DNA from: Austropuccinia psidii | Taxonomy: Eukaryota; Basidiomycota; Pucciniomycetes; Pucciniales; Sphaerophragmiaceae | NCBI GenBank assembly: GCA_023105745.1 | Contig: JALGQZ010000008.1 | Span: forward strand, 47,365,618 to 47,429,617 | DNA length: 64,000 bases | Reading direction: 5' to 3' | Shown: one piece after another, positions 1 through 11,403 of the stretch | How positions within the stretch are numbered: position 1 is the first letter of the stretch | Layout: every line of letters begins with the position of its first letter | Notes under the pieces: generated by a model | What the model was told of the DNA's origin: nothing | The model's database searches: none | What the model saw: the letters and a program-made list of their open reading frames with translations, nothing else | Translations under genes and position numbers: made by a program

Positions 1-499
1 TCTTCAAACACTAAAAAAGACAAATAAACATAAGTCTTTTATATAAAAGTGTTATTTTTGGTAAGATATGGCAATTTTCCACATAAAAATTGCTTTTATA
101 TCTTTTTAAAAGTGAATGAAATGAAATCAAAGTAAAATCACTTTTTTATTGGTTTTTAATATTTTTATTATTTTTTATGTTTTTATTTTTAAAGAATAAA
201 ATCACAATGAATATGATTCTTTTATAAAATTAATTTATAATGTAAAGTTATTTTGAATTTTTCAAATATCTTTTGAATCACTAGAGTCACTCAAAGAAAG
301 TTTTTCCAAGTCTAAGGATGTGAAAAACCACGTATAAGACAGTACAATTGCTTTCCAAATGCCTCAATAGCTTTTAAAATCAATAAATATAAAATTATTA
401 TATAATCTCATGATTACAATTATAATTTATTATTGGATAAGCCCAATTAGAATCTTTTTAAAGGTCTTTTAGAGTAAATATCATGGCCAGGCCCCCAAA
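1..499 (-). other. 5' untranslated/leader region of Gypsy element A1, cut by window edge
   Basis: Read on the minus strand, this is a close copy of the leader that follows the 5' LTR of element A2 at 29307-29815. It runs from the primer-binding site at 482-497 to the splice-acceptor-like sequence TTTTTTAG followed by TGTTTGAAG at the very left edge. The coding part of A1 lies outside the window. No ORF of note is seen in it. It shows that the 500-2482 LTR is a 5' LTR and not a solo LTR. Confidence 0.8.
482..497 (-). other. primer-binding site of element A1
   Basis: On the minus strand the sequence starts with TGG two bases after the LTR end and reads TGGGGGCCTGGCCATG. It is the same site as in A2, H and B except for one C-to-T type change (CGTG in the others, CATG here). 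Confidence 0.75.
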
Positions 500-2482
500 T
501 GTAAGGTTTGACTATGAAACAATGAGTAAAATTTACTAATATTTCACTTATTGTACTATGAATGTCCTTATAAATAAATTAAATAAGATAAAATAGATTT
601 ATAATAATAGATTATTATCATAATTATGGCGTAAAATAATTATATTATTAAATAAATATAATAATATAATTTATATTATAAAAAATAATATATATATAAT
701 AAATATATTAATATAAGAAAATTAATATATTAAAAAGCACTTTATTATTGTTACCAAAAGATGATAAAGGCGTAAAAAATTGTTTTTTATTAATAAAAAA
801 CAATTAATAACAATAATATTACCAATATTAAAGTTATAAATTAATATAAATAATTTTTATATCAATTATGGAATTATTAAAAAGTAATTATAGAGAAAAA
901 TTATTATAATAAGAGAAATAACCTACTTTTAATGCTTAATATAATAATTTTGAGTAAATTTACGCCTAGAAATGGAAATACAACTTATTTAAATTCTAGT
1001 TACAATAAATTCCAAGAGAAATTACAAATTTTCTTGTTTTTACGTGGAATTGAGGTTTTTGAGAGAAATTTAAACAAAACAATCAAATAATTGTAATAAT
1101 CACGTCAAAGATGAAGATTATCATAAGATGATCTTTGGTCTCTAATAATATAAAAGTTTCATATATAAAGAATAAAGAAATTACCTTTTCATTTAATGAT
1201 TTAATGTTTTGTAAGCATCCGAGGGGAAAACAGAGTGAAAATAGCTTTATTTATAGTAAATACCTCCCTCCTAGATTCCAACAGCCTTCTAGTAGACGTG
1301 CACTGATCATATCCACTGGAATTGATCAATAGTTTTAGGTTTTGTGGTGATTACATCATGATTAAACATATTATCTCATTATTACGCCATTATTTAGAGT
1401 TATCACTATAACTCTAATTTTCATGACGTCAAGGCTTGGCAGAACCCCAAATCTCGTGAATTTTATTAGTTTAAATCATAAACTAACAGTATTCACCATT
1501 TGTATCACTCTTATGACTGTTAAACTTCATTTAAAGTTACAGTGAGTGATCATAAATCATCCAATTAAGCTCAAACTTTGATCCTTAATACCTTTTGAGA
1601 TTTACATGCTACAGCAATTCAGAGAGTGAATTCTAATAGCTTGGCATAATCCTATTATGCTTCCAAGAGAATTTCATTACATCATCAAAACTCTATTTTG
1701 AATTATTTTTCTTGTAACCCATCTTTCCTGTCGAAATTTAATATTTTAAACTTCAAACCATGATTTCAAGGGGTTATACCTTGAATATTATAATCCAAAA
1801 TACACCATTCTTCACGAATGAACTAGTAGAATCCAACTGTATATTTATTTTGAAGTTGGGACCACTTTCACAACAAAGTGGTCAACAGCTCTGTTGATTT
1901 TAGTCAATAATCCCTTACAGGTTTTAACCTTGTTTATAACTTGTGAAATAAACTTCATTTCTGTATTCTTACAGTAATTACGTGATGACCTTTTTTTTGG
2001 TTCATCACTCTATCATGCATATTTCAAAAGATATTAGCTAAAATCCTTGAATATATGCATTGACCAAAAAAGTGCATATATTCAGCTTAATTCCTCAAGT
2101 ATGGACTTTGGAGCTTAGCTTGTTAATTTTTTTAAATGTGGATTTTTATGGAGAATCCAATGGTTCCATTTATTTCACATGTTGCTTCATTGGTCTTTGA
2201 AATAAATAAGGATCTGTTTTTTTTATAAGGTATTATTACTTATAACTCATGAAATATTGGCTTTACAGGTATGCCATAAAAATGGTATATGTGTATTTTA
2301 CCATGGGGAATCCAATGGTATAATTTATTTTACATGTTTTCTCATTGTTTTTTAAGTTAAACCAGGTTTTATGCCAATGTATGGCATTTTTGTAGTTTTA
2401 AGGTAATTATTTTTAAAGTATGATTATTTTAAATATTTCTTGTGACCTTTTTGGGTATGTGGTCATATCTCAAAGGTTCACA
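500..2482 (-). repeat. 5' LTR of Gypsy element A1 (A family, 1983 bp)
   Basis: The minus-strand LTR begins TGTGAACCTTTGAGATATG (at 2482) and ends AACCTTACA (at 500). It is homologous to the A2 LTRs at 27348-29306 and 46989-48912 and to solo LTR E. A TATA-like stretch (TATAAATAAA on the minus strand) lies near 1246-1256, where A2 has a clean TATAAATAG. The right flank is CATAT; the matching left target duplication lies outside the window. It is inserted inside the older LTR F0. Confidence 0.85.
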
Positions 2483-4344
2483 CATATTCACGTTAAAACC
2501 TCAATTACCTAACTATGATAAGCTTATGTGACCACAGATGATGCAATCAATAATCCAAAAAAGGTTTATTGCTTTCTCACTCACTGTTTTTTCAGTTTGC
2601 TCCATGGCACGCCTCTGTGAACTGTCTTAGACTTAAAAGAGGAATCCTCTTGCTGTTTTTTCCAAATCATCACATCATTATATTATACCCTTATTACCAA
2701 ACAAGTAAGTATTAGTTAAAAATATTTCTTAAGTGTTTTATTCTTTCAGAAATCAATCGATATCTCACTTGAGCTTAAAATTATATTTTGACGTAAAAAA
2801 TAGGCAAGGGGGACAAAAGACATCAAAGAGAGCCAGGGTACCCAACTTCTGAGGCCTCTGAGGCATGGACAGCTCCAAATTTGGATCAATGGCTGATCTT
2901 GGCCCAATTAGTAAACTAAAACCTTTTGGGAAAAGACATCAAAGAGAGCCAGGGTACCCAACTTCTGAGGCCTCTGAGGCATGGACAGCTCCACAGCTTG
3001 GATAATTGGCTGATCTTGGCCCAATTAGTAAACTAAAACCTTTTGGGAACTTTGTTACCATGTTACAACTTCAGTAAATCATGAGAAAATAGCAAATAAC
3101 CTGCTATTTTGACGTGCCAAGGAGGTAAAGAACTACTTACACTCCTGTAACCATGTCAATTCTTAATGCATTCCCATGGATGACCCCAGAAAAAATAATT
3201 AAAACCCCTTTTTGACTAGTATCCATTGATTTACCTCCTAGCAACCAGCCATATACTGCTATTTGCAATTCTACATAGAAATGAGGTAAAAACTTCAAAA
3301 ATTCATTAAAAATACAATTCTTAATGAATCTTTTTAAAACCTTCAGGATAAATTGAGAACTTTATAATTCATATAAAAACCAAAATGAATTCTATTTTAT
3401 ATCTAAAATTAAAGGTTTTACTTACAGTCCATTTTTGATGATTCCACATGAAACACAAAATCTTTAAATATTTACAGAAATACATTCTGTGATGAAATTT
3501 CCAATAACATTGATATATTTGAGAAATCAATGATTATTTTGGAATAAAAGAAGATTTACAGTTGTTACTCCTTTTATCCTTAACCATAAATGGGTTGGTA
3601 GTCATGTAAAAACCTCAATTAAGAAATTATGATCATCTTATGTGACAACAGATGATGCAATCAATAATCCAAAAAGTTTTATTGTTTTCTCACTCACTGG
3701 TTTTTCAGTATTCTCTATGGCACGCCTCTGTGAGCTGTCTTATACTTAAAAGAGGTCAACTCTTGCTGTTTTTTCCAAATCATCACATTATTATATTATA
3801 CCTTTATTACCAAACAAGTACATATTAGTTAAAACTATATCTTAAGTGTTTTATTATTTCAGAAATCAATCAAAAGGACCTTAAATCATAGAAATAAACT
3901 ATAATTTGTTGTAATACTTTTATAACTAAATTTTGCTTTATTAAAATCCACAATTCCACATCAAATTTCTCTACTATTATCATCTAAAAGGTTCATTGGA
4001 TTAATAGTGAGTAATTTATCTCAATTCTTGAAGTTTTTGTGTATTAATAGTTTTCTTCAAGAAAAATCTTTATAATTCTTCTTGTAAAAGATAATTATAT
4101 ATTAAAATAATTTTATTATTTTAAAAAAAGAAGTTTTTATTATTAAATTCTTCTTGTAATTGATTCTTGTAGACAATTACTGCTTACTGTTATAATCACT
4201 AATAGTGTATAACGCGTAACAGAAATAATTCTTCAACTATTTAGCTGTGGTTATAATAATTTTTCTTATTATATTTCATAAGAAAAGTCATAATACTGTT
4301 GATTAATAGTAATATGATCAACAGTTTCATAGACACATCTTACA
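2483..4344 (+). repeat. F-family LTR (F0), interrupted by A1 and internally rearranged
   Basis: Homologous to LTR F1 (19715-21620) and solo LTR F2 (24197-26108), ending in the same CACATCTTACA. The order is abnormal. About 2490-2760 matches the 3' part of the LTR (the stretch with GATGATGCAATCAATAATCC), then the sequence jumps back at about 2760 to an earlier LTR position and runs again to the end, so the 3' part occurs twice (again at 3600-3870). A 116-bp tandem repeat is also present (about 2815-2930 and 2931-3046). No primer-binding site follows the LTR end, so it is not a normal 5' LTR. Confidence 0.75.
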
Positions 4345-5697
4345 CATCAACTTGTTGAACGGATTTTGCCACAAGCTCTCCCAGTCCCAAGTGAATTGCT
4401 TTAGTCCTAGCTTATGGAGCTCATTTTTGCAGTATCTTTGGAAAACCTGAGACTGAACCTGTGTTGATGGCTCATTGAAAACATCCTTGGGGACATATCC
4501 CAGATGACCAGCAACTTGAATCTCAGTTTCATGCTCTTCTGTGCTGGGTGCTGCTGGTAGTGAGGAAGAATTCTTATCCCTCACTTTGAGTAGGAACAGG
4601 CAATGGGAATGTACGGCTGATCTCATATCATGGACATTTTCTGGAAGTTCTGCTTTGAGCCATCTTTGTTGCTCCTTCTGGCTTGCACATTTAGCCACAT
4701 TGTGAGCTTTGCAAGCCTGCTTCCTTATCTGTCTGAGCTCGTATTTTTCAAGCATACTGTGGGCAGGGGGAATTTGAGGTTGGGTGAACTCACTATTTGA
4801 CTGAGTTCCCTCCTCATGCGCCATAAAATTGTCCCTCCTTGGTTCATCATTTGTTTCAATGTGATTGGGAGACATGTTCTCATCCTCATCATCCATCATT
4901 TGTTTTCTTGATGAACTGGAATGAGCTGTTCTTGCTTTGGAGGCATATGGATGATAGGATCCAGTGACTTTTTCTTCATGGACCAGAAGCAAAGATGCAT
5001 AAAGTTCATCACCTTCCATGCAAATCATCAGCTAACACATTAAAACAATCTTCAATTGGCTCCTGAGATTGGACTGACTTGCCTTTAGGTGCCATATCTA
5101 ACCCATGAAATAGACATATAAAATTGTGAAAAAGTTTATTCTCTGACATCAAAGAGACTTACTTTGATAAAGCTTCAATTCTGGATTTCCCTCCAACAGA
5201 ACACTCCGAGTAACATTTTCCAATGGTCTTTTTTGTTGCCCCCCATCAAACCACTTTTCATCAGCCACATGAACCTGAGATCCTGATGGAATATTGAGGG
5301 TTTGCTGTTGATTTTGCCCAAAGGGTTCCTGGGACGCTACTGGATTCTGACCAGGATTAAGTAGGAACTCACGTGGAAATTTTGATTGTGGATTACCCTT
5401 TGATGAGATTTCAGGTCTGCTTCCTGACACCTCAGACGCATGCATTTGTGTATTAATGGGATTTGGGGGGATTGGAGTGAAATAAATATTTGGGATTGAC
5501 CAAGTGCTTGAAGGTTGAGCCATTGGATTTCCCACATAAATGTTGAGACCTGATACATTCATTGAGGATGCAATAGGGGTTTTGAGTGGAATTTTGGGAC
5601 TTATTAGTGACTGTGTTTGAACATATTCTATGATAGATTCACTATATGAGTCATGAACCAAACCTAAACGGGATTCACGTGGCTTGGAAGATGACAT
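4345..5697 (-). pseudogene. rust-type hypothetical protein gene, 3'-truncated by LTR F0
   Basis: Two minus-strand coding blocks are seen. The first (5697-5149, starts MSSSKPRESR) is Ser/Pro/Gln/Asn-rich and low in complexity; it ends at a good donor (CAAA|GTAAGT). An acceptor (GGGTTAG) lies near 5090. The next block starts MAPKGKS but breaks frame near 5030 and continues in 5028-4345, an acidic stretch followed by a charged region (PPSTEEHETEIQVAGHLGY) and ending NKLMCKMCL exactly where LTR F0 begins. I recognise the type from rust (Austropuccinia-like) predicted proteins that occur in many copies, but know no function. It may belong to a repeat, since the Tnp2-like gene lies divergently next to it. 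It is truncated and frame-shifted here. Confidence 0.6.
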
Positions 5698-6189
5698 AAG
5701 AGCTAAGAAACTACATTAATATTTTCAACTTGATAAAATAGAGTGATATGAGATGAAATCATTTCAACTTTATAATAGAGAAATTCTATGAATAGTGGAA
5801 ACCAAGTCTCTTGTGGAAGTCTAATAAGACTATATTCATGAGAATTCTCCCTGCCTACTCTTGAGCTCCTCTTCTTTTGTCAGAAACCACACTACATGGC
5901 CCACCAGCATATAATGTGATATTCCCATGATCTCAAAGGGGACCCATAATCTATAATTAATCAGATTCAATAAAAATTTCCCTCTTGCCATTGTCACATT
6001 TTGTGAATTATCCAAACTGCCAATATATTCATCAAAGCTCCACAGCATTCTACATCTGTATAAGGGTATATTCATGAAGGATTTCCCCACAAAAAAGACA
6101 TCACCTTTTCAAGAAAGGAAAGACAATCCAAATCACATTTCAACCCATTAAAAGCACACTTCACAAAAAACAAATACCAAGACTTTAGC
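5698..6189. other. intergenic stretch between divergent gene remnants
   Basis: It lies between the minus-strand hypothetical gene and the plus-strand Tnp2-like remnant. An open stretch of 84 codons on the minus strand (6090-5836) has no recognisable motif and no neighbour in frame. I see no terminal inverted repeat that would mark the end of a CACTA-type element here. Confidence 0.4.
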
Positions 6190-9100
6190 TCCACTCCAGA
6201 CCCTTATGTAATAGAGCTATAATTTAATGTCTGTAATAAGGTTTAAACCATGCACAATGGCATTCCAGCATACATGGTTTAAATGTCAATTCCCTCAATT
6301 CAATGTTGCCACATCATGCATGGAATGCCCCTCAAGGGTGAAATCCGCAGTATCACCATGTGTAAATAAACTAGAATATGTACGAGCACTGAGCAGCATG
6401 GCACTTTACCCAAGTAAACTCCTAAGCAATTCCCCCATCCAGATGAGACATGTTACACTTTATCCCCTGTGGCTCAGCCACGATTACAAATGGGATAAAA
6501 TCCTCCACTGGGTCAAAAAATCTCCCCCTGTAATAAATAATCCTTTAATTTTTTTCCCAATTAATCACACTCCTAAGCACTTTCACATCAACCATAGATA
6601 TTTATAAAAAAAACAACCTTATTCACAATTCCCACAACAATTTCAACCCACCGCTATTCCTCAATGCATATATACATGTGTCAACACTGCTCAAATCAAA
6701 CACACTCTTCCCCTGAGGGTGATAGGAAGGGAGTTGCCTTCACACCTTTCAAATATAAAAAGAACATTAAAAAGCTCAAATCAGCCATTGCACCCAAATA
6801 TCTTCAAAACATACCTACTTCTTCATCAGGATCTGAGTACCTGCAAATTCTATTGGATTAAATTTTCCCAGCTGATTATTCTCAATTGACCAAAAGCACA
6901 TTCTCCATACCACCAGGTCTCACTTCAACTGCACAGAAAACATACAGTGGCAGTCCAAACCTTCCCCCACAAGACCTTGGAATGATTATATCTGCCATTC
7001 TCTCATTAAGGTATAATATACCCCACAGGGCTTCACACATTCTCAACCCCGCCCTGAACCTGTTGATCAAGTTCAGTATCTCAAGCTCAGGTGGTCACCC
7101 CACTCCTGAATTTCATATACCTCAAGATCTCATTACCATATTTGAACATCTCCAATTGGAGCCAGTGATTTGAAACTATATATGTTGTCCTCAATGTTTC
7201 TTTCTTAATGGCCTTACTGAATCTGTCATAACTGACCAACCCCGATTTCAATGCCATAATGACCCAAATGATCATGATCCCCCTTGCACACAATCATAAG
7301 GAAAATTAATCAATTCATTTAAACCTCACACCCAAAACACAACCAACATCAAAAAACATTTATCTCAAAAAAACATTTTATTTATCAACCATTCAAAAGT
7401 TGGCTTGCCAGATTTCTCCAGCAGGCTGGAATTATGGAAATTATGAATCAACATCAAAAATCTCAAATTCCCAAAGGTTCCCTGAAATGCAACATCTGGG
7501 ATGGATTGGTCTGGAGATGCTTCACTGGCACTAGAAATATCAATAACACCCGTTCATGTACTTTCCTGGTGCATTGGCCTTCTCCATTTATGTGGACTGG
7601 TTTAATGCACATGGAAAGTCAACCCAGTTAGCTAGCATTGGACCTATCATGCTTATTTCCCTTACTATCCCCCCAAGTGAAAGATTGAAGCCAAAGAATG
7701 TCTATTTTTCAGGAATCATTCCTGGTCCAAAGGAGCCAACTGCCCTTCAATTGAGTTATCTATTAATTCCACTCATAAAGGAGCTCAAAATGCTATGGTA
7801 AGGTTACCATTTTTACCCACCTCAACAGGTCCTTCAGGATCCTTTATCTGTGTTGCCATCCTCACAGTCATTGCGGATGTGGTTGCCATGCGCAAGCTTA
7901 CTGGATTTATTTCACATTCAGGCAACCACTTTCAAAATTCTTGAACTTTTCACAAAGCTCAAATTGAAGAAATTGGTCCTCCATTTCACTACACACGCTA
8001 ATACCAAAGTCATAAATCAACCATTGTGAAATGGCTTTGGGAATAACCACAACAAAGAGAAGCAATTTTTGTGAGTATGGAGTGTGATATTAGATTTTGA
8101 AAGACCTTCCGTATTTGGATTAAACCAGAATGATTAATCTGGACATAATGCATAATTTAAAACTTGGAATTTTGAAGGATCATGAAACATTCAAATTGTG
8201 CATTCCAGAGTCCAAATCAAAACTTTACTTCAGATCCTGCAGGAAACGCAATGACACCAACAGTTTGGACTCATATTCCATGACCTCCAACAGCTCTCTT
8301 GATCAAATCACAATGAGAGAGGCAGCAAACATAATAAATGAGTCACTCCCCACTACTTCCACCCATTAAAATTACCTCCCAATGCCTACCCCTCACACAC
8401 AACACCCATGTAGTGGTTCTGCAGAGATTCCGTCATTTCATACAGATTACATCCCCTCTGAATTGGATATCAGTGCACTGAATGATTACCAGATCAAGGG
8501 TGAGGTTCTGGAGAATTTCTGAAAAATCATATCTGATACCATAATTCCCTCATCATGGACAAGAGAACCCCGCAAAATGGGTTCCCCCTCTCATGTTAGT
8601 TTAAAAGCGGCTGAATGTGTTCTCTTATACAAGGTCTATATTCCATTTCTAATTCTCAGTCAACAGATGTCATTAGATGAACACAATTCCCCCAAAACTA
8701 AAAGAAAAATGGCTCAATCAAAAGAACTTGAAAATGAACTAACCAAGACTACATTCCATTTGCTTAGTGCTATCAAAATTGCCACAAGTTGGACTGATTC
8801 AATGGATGATGTGACTGCATTTGCTGAACATTGGAAAAAAATCCGCCTTTCCAATCAACAACTGTTCCCAAAAAATAAAAGTAAACCAAATCATCATTTT
8901 GCTGATCATATTCCAGAACTCTTCCAATTTTGGGGCCCAGCACAAGCCTCAGCCACATGGGGTTATGAGTGCTTGATTGGAGTATTTGCAAAGATGCCAA
9001 CAAACAACGTAATATGTACATTAATTAATAAGAGAAATATATTCACATTGATTAAACACATGAACTGAATAATACTAACTTCTTGCCTCTCTGAATAGAT

Positions 9101-9433
9101 AATATAGATAAAACCTTACTTCAACATATCTGTCAATGGTCCAACCTTTCCGTTCTCCTGAAATCCCCATCCATCCCATGTGAAATAAAACAACTTTTTG
9201 AATCACAGCTGCCTTCCCCATTCAATTACCAAAAATATAACACACCATCCTTCCATGACCAACAAAATTATGATTGCCTGGTTGAGTCCTTACAGAACTT
9301 TTATTCAACAAGGGAAATAGTTGAATGGATTGGCTTAGACACTACCTTACAATCCACAAGTCCTCCCACTTCAAGGATTGTCTCACCTAGATATTTTCCA
9401 GTTTCTAGAGTCATAAAGTACCAGCCTTCAAAG
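6190..9433 (+). pseudogene. degenerate Tnp2-like (CACTA/EnSpm-type) transposase
   Basis: A run of plus-strand fragments in changing frames reads as one decayed long protein. Recognisable parts are a block near 6886-7173, a DIMHNLKLGILKDH motif (about 8140-8180) like the D-x-MHN-x-LG motif of Tnp2 transposases, a block at 8577-9000 (GSPSHVSLKAAE; HHFADHIPELFQFWGPAQ) resembling the H-P...GP...W...E segment of DUF4218-like regions, and a tail that remains open to about 9430. Stops and frame changes split it (for example stop TGA near 8521 and an intron or frameshift near 9005-9110). A paralogous copy of its 5' third lies on the minus strand at 62767-64000. KDZ-type transposases are an alternative; I favour Tnp2 from the MHN-LG motif. 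Confidence 0.55.
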
Positions 9434-9844
9434 GAGGGGACATAGTTCTAGTTTCAACCTTGAATTTTAATAATATCAAAGGCCCAAAGAAGCTTAAACA
9501 TTCCTATGTAGGACATTTTGTTATTGTTGCCTTACATGGAACCAATGCAGTTCAAGTGGAATTAAGTGGTGAATTAGAAAATAAACACCCCACCTTTCTA
9601 GTCAGCCTGATAAAGCCTTATCAACCAGCTGACAAACAATTGTTTCCTATAAGGAACCCAAATCCTTGGACTGTACAACCAGTGGAACAGAGTGAACACA
9701 AAAAGATAAATAAAGCCATTAAAGAAAGGAGACTTAGGGGTAAAAATCAAAGAGAATATCTTGTCAAAGATAGAAATCCAGTACATGAAGATGAATGGCT
9801 GGCAGAATCAGAAATATCTGAATCAGATAAACTCTTAAGAAGAT
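9434..9844 (+). pseudogene. C-terminal integrase/chromodomain-like tail of Gypsy element F (left half)
   Basis: The plus-strand frame [16 protein letters not shown] continues to SDKLLRR at 9844. This is the Gypsy integrase C-terminal GPF/Y-like module (LKHSYVGHFVIVALHG...) plus a chromodomain-like end (REYLVKDRNPVHEDEW), very close to the ends of H and A2. The frame is open but cut at codon AGA-T by insertion of element B. It resumes at 19534 with TT AGA CAT ([10 protein letters not shown]) and stops at TGA 19560-19562. Its left border falls directly against the Tnp2-like gene, so the gag, protease, RT and integrase core of F are missing from the window. Confidence 0.85.
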
Positions 9845-11274
9845 TGTCAGGATGAAACTATGAAAGAGTGGTAATGTAGGCTATTTACAACTCAAACTAT
9901 GTTTGTGACACGGTAAAAATGCTTTAAGAAGATTTTGAGATGATTAAAAATAAATTTAAAGGGCTTTACTATAGTGGTTATAGTGGTGGTGAGCGCTGTT
10001 GAAAGCCCTGGGTGCAGCTTTATCTGTTGGGTTACAATAATAAAAGACTACAATAATCAAAACTTATAATTATACCTGATTATTAACAAAGAGTAAAACT
10101 GTTTTTGACAGTTTACTACGTAGGTTATTCAAGAGCAGGATGAGGAAAGGCTTTTGACTGTGAAAAGCCCTCCTTTTATCCTGAAATTGAGGTGGAAAGG
10201 CTGCTAGACCTTTCCACGTAGAGGAAGTGAAGATTTTTCACTTTCTATGACAGGCTTGTGGTTTGCAAATAGCCTGTATACCCTGTATTGGGCTCAGATG
10301 TGGTTTTGAAACCACATCTGGGCGGTTTTCACCAATACAGGGTGAAAATTTTCATCTGGGGACCTCACAGCCTGATTCTGATGTGTATGACGCGTAGAAT
10401 GCTGTACTGAAACTGTATGGGACCCCAGTATTGACTGAAATATGAGGTATTGAAGTAAAAACATGCTTCTTCGTCTATTTGACACCTCATATTCATGGCT
10501 ATGGGATATTATCCCATGGTAAGGCTGTATATGACAGCAGGTGGGGTTTTGACCTTAAAATGGTCATAACTCTGTCAGTTTTTGAGATATCAAGCTCAAA
10601 ATTGGTTCATTGAATAGCTCTGTATGAGCTCTACACAATGGTACCCAACTTGACATGGTTATCATTAAATATGACAAAGCTATCCCATGTACAAGTATTT
10701 TTGTACATTGGCGTGGTCTGGGCAAAAGCTGCATTATGCTTGTTTGGCCAATAACTTCTGTTGTAGTTGAGCTATGAGGAAATGGATGGCACCATCAGAT
10801 AGCCCTGATTGTGCTCTTTCCCAAAAGACCCCACTTTACGTATCTCACACTAAAACTGTAAAAGTTAGATGAGAGGTGAATGTTTTGTTCACCCTTATTT
10901 GGTCTGAATTTGACCATAACTCAAGTAATACTGGTGCTAGCTCAGTTTGGCTAGCACCATTAGATAGCCCTGGCTTAGAGCTTCATTTTAAATACCCATT
11001 TGATGGGGTTAAGCCTCTCCTTCTAGATTTTAGATGAGAGGTGAAAATTAAGGTTTATGCTCAGCAATAACTTTGAGCAGGAATAACTTTGTTATTTCTT
11101 GTCCTATGGTGATGGGACTTATATTTTCAGAAAGAGGTGAGTTTCCTCTTTCTTTTGATACCTTTTGAGCTAATTTGGCTCAGTTCCATGTTTTGGTGGT
11201 ATCTTGGCTATACCATTGGTTTATGGTAATTTGGCTGTCATGCTTGTGCTCTGGTTTTGAGTCACAGGCTGACA
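9845..11274 (-). repeat. 3' LTR of element B
   Basis: 1430 bp, bounded by TGTCAGG...GGCTGACA on the plus strand (TG...CA ends). It is the partner of 18099-19528. A short palindrome at 10295-10320 is conserved in all three LTRs of this family in the window. No coding sequence of its own is supported. Confidence 0.92.
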
Positions 11275-11287
11275 TACCCTCCCTCTA
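11275..11287 (-). other. polypurine tract of element B
   Basis: Minus-strand AGAGGGAGGGTA immediately before the 3' LTR start. The position and purine run fit a plus-strand-DNA primer. About 25 bases upstream (11311-11325) lies AAGAGGACTGAACAG, a motif also found before the 3' LTRs of F, H and A2. Confidence 0.75.
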
Positions 11288-11403
11288 AAAAAGGCTCATC
11301 ATTGATGAGACTGTTCAGTCCTCTTAGAGGCTCTGAATCTCCTTAGATGAAGGTTCCCATCTGGTATGGCATCCTCTGCCAACCATTTGTCTTTGTCAGC
11401 TGT

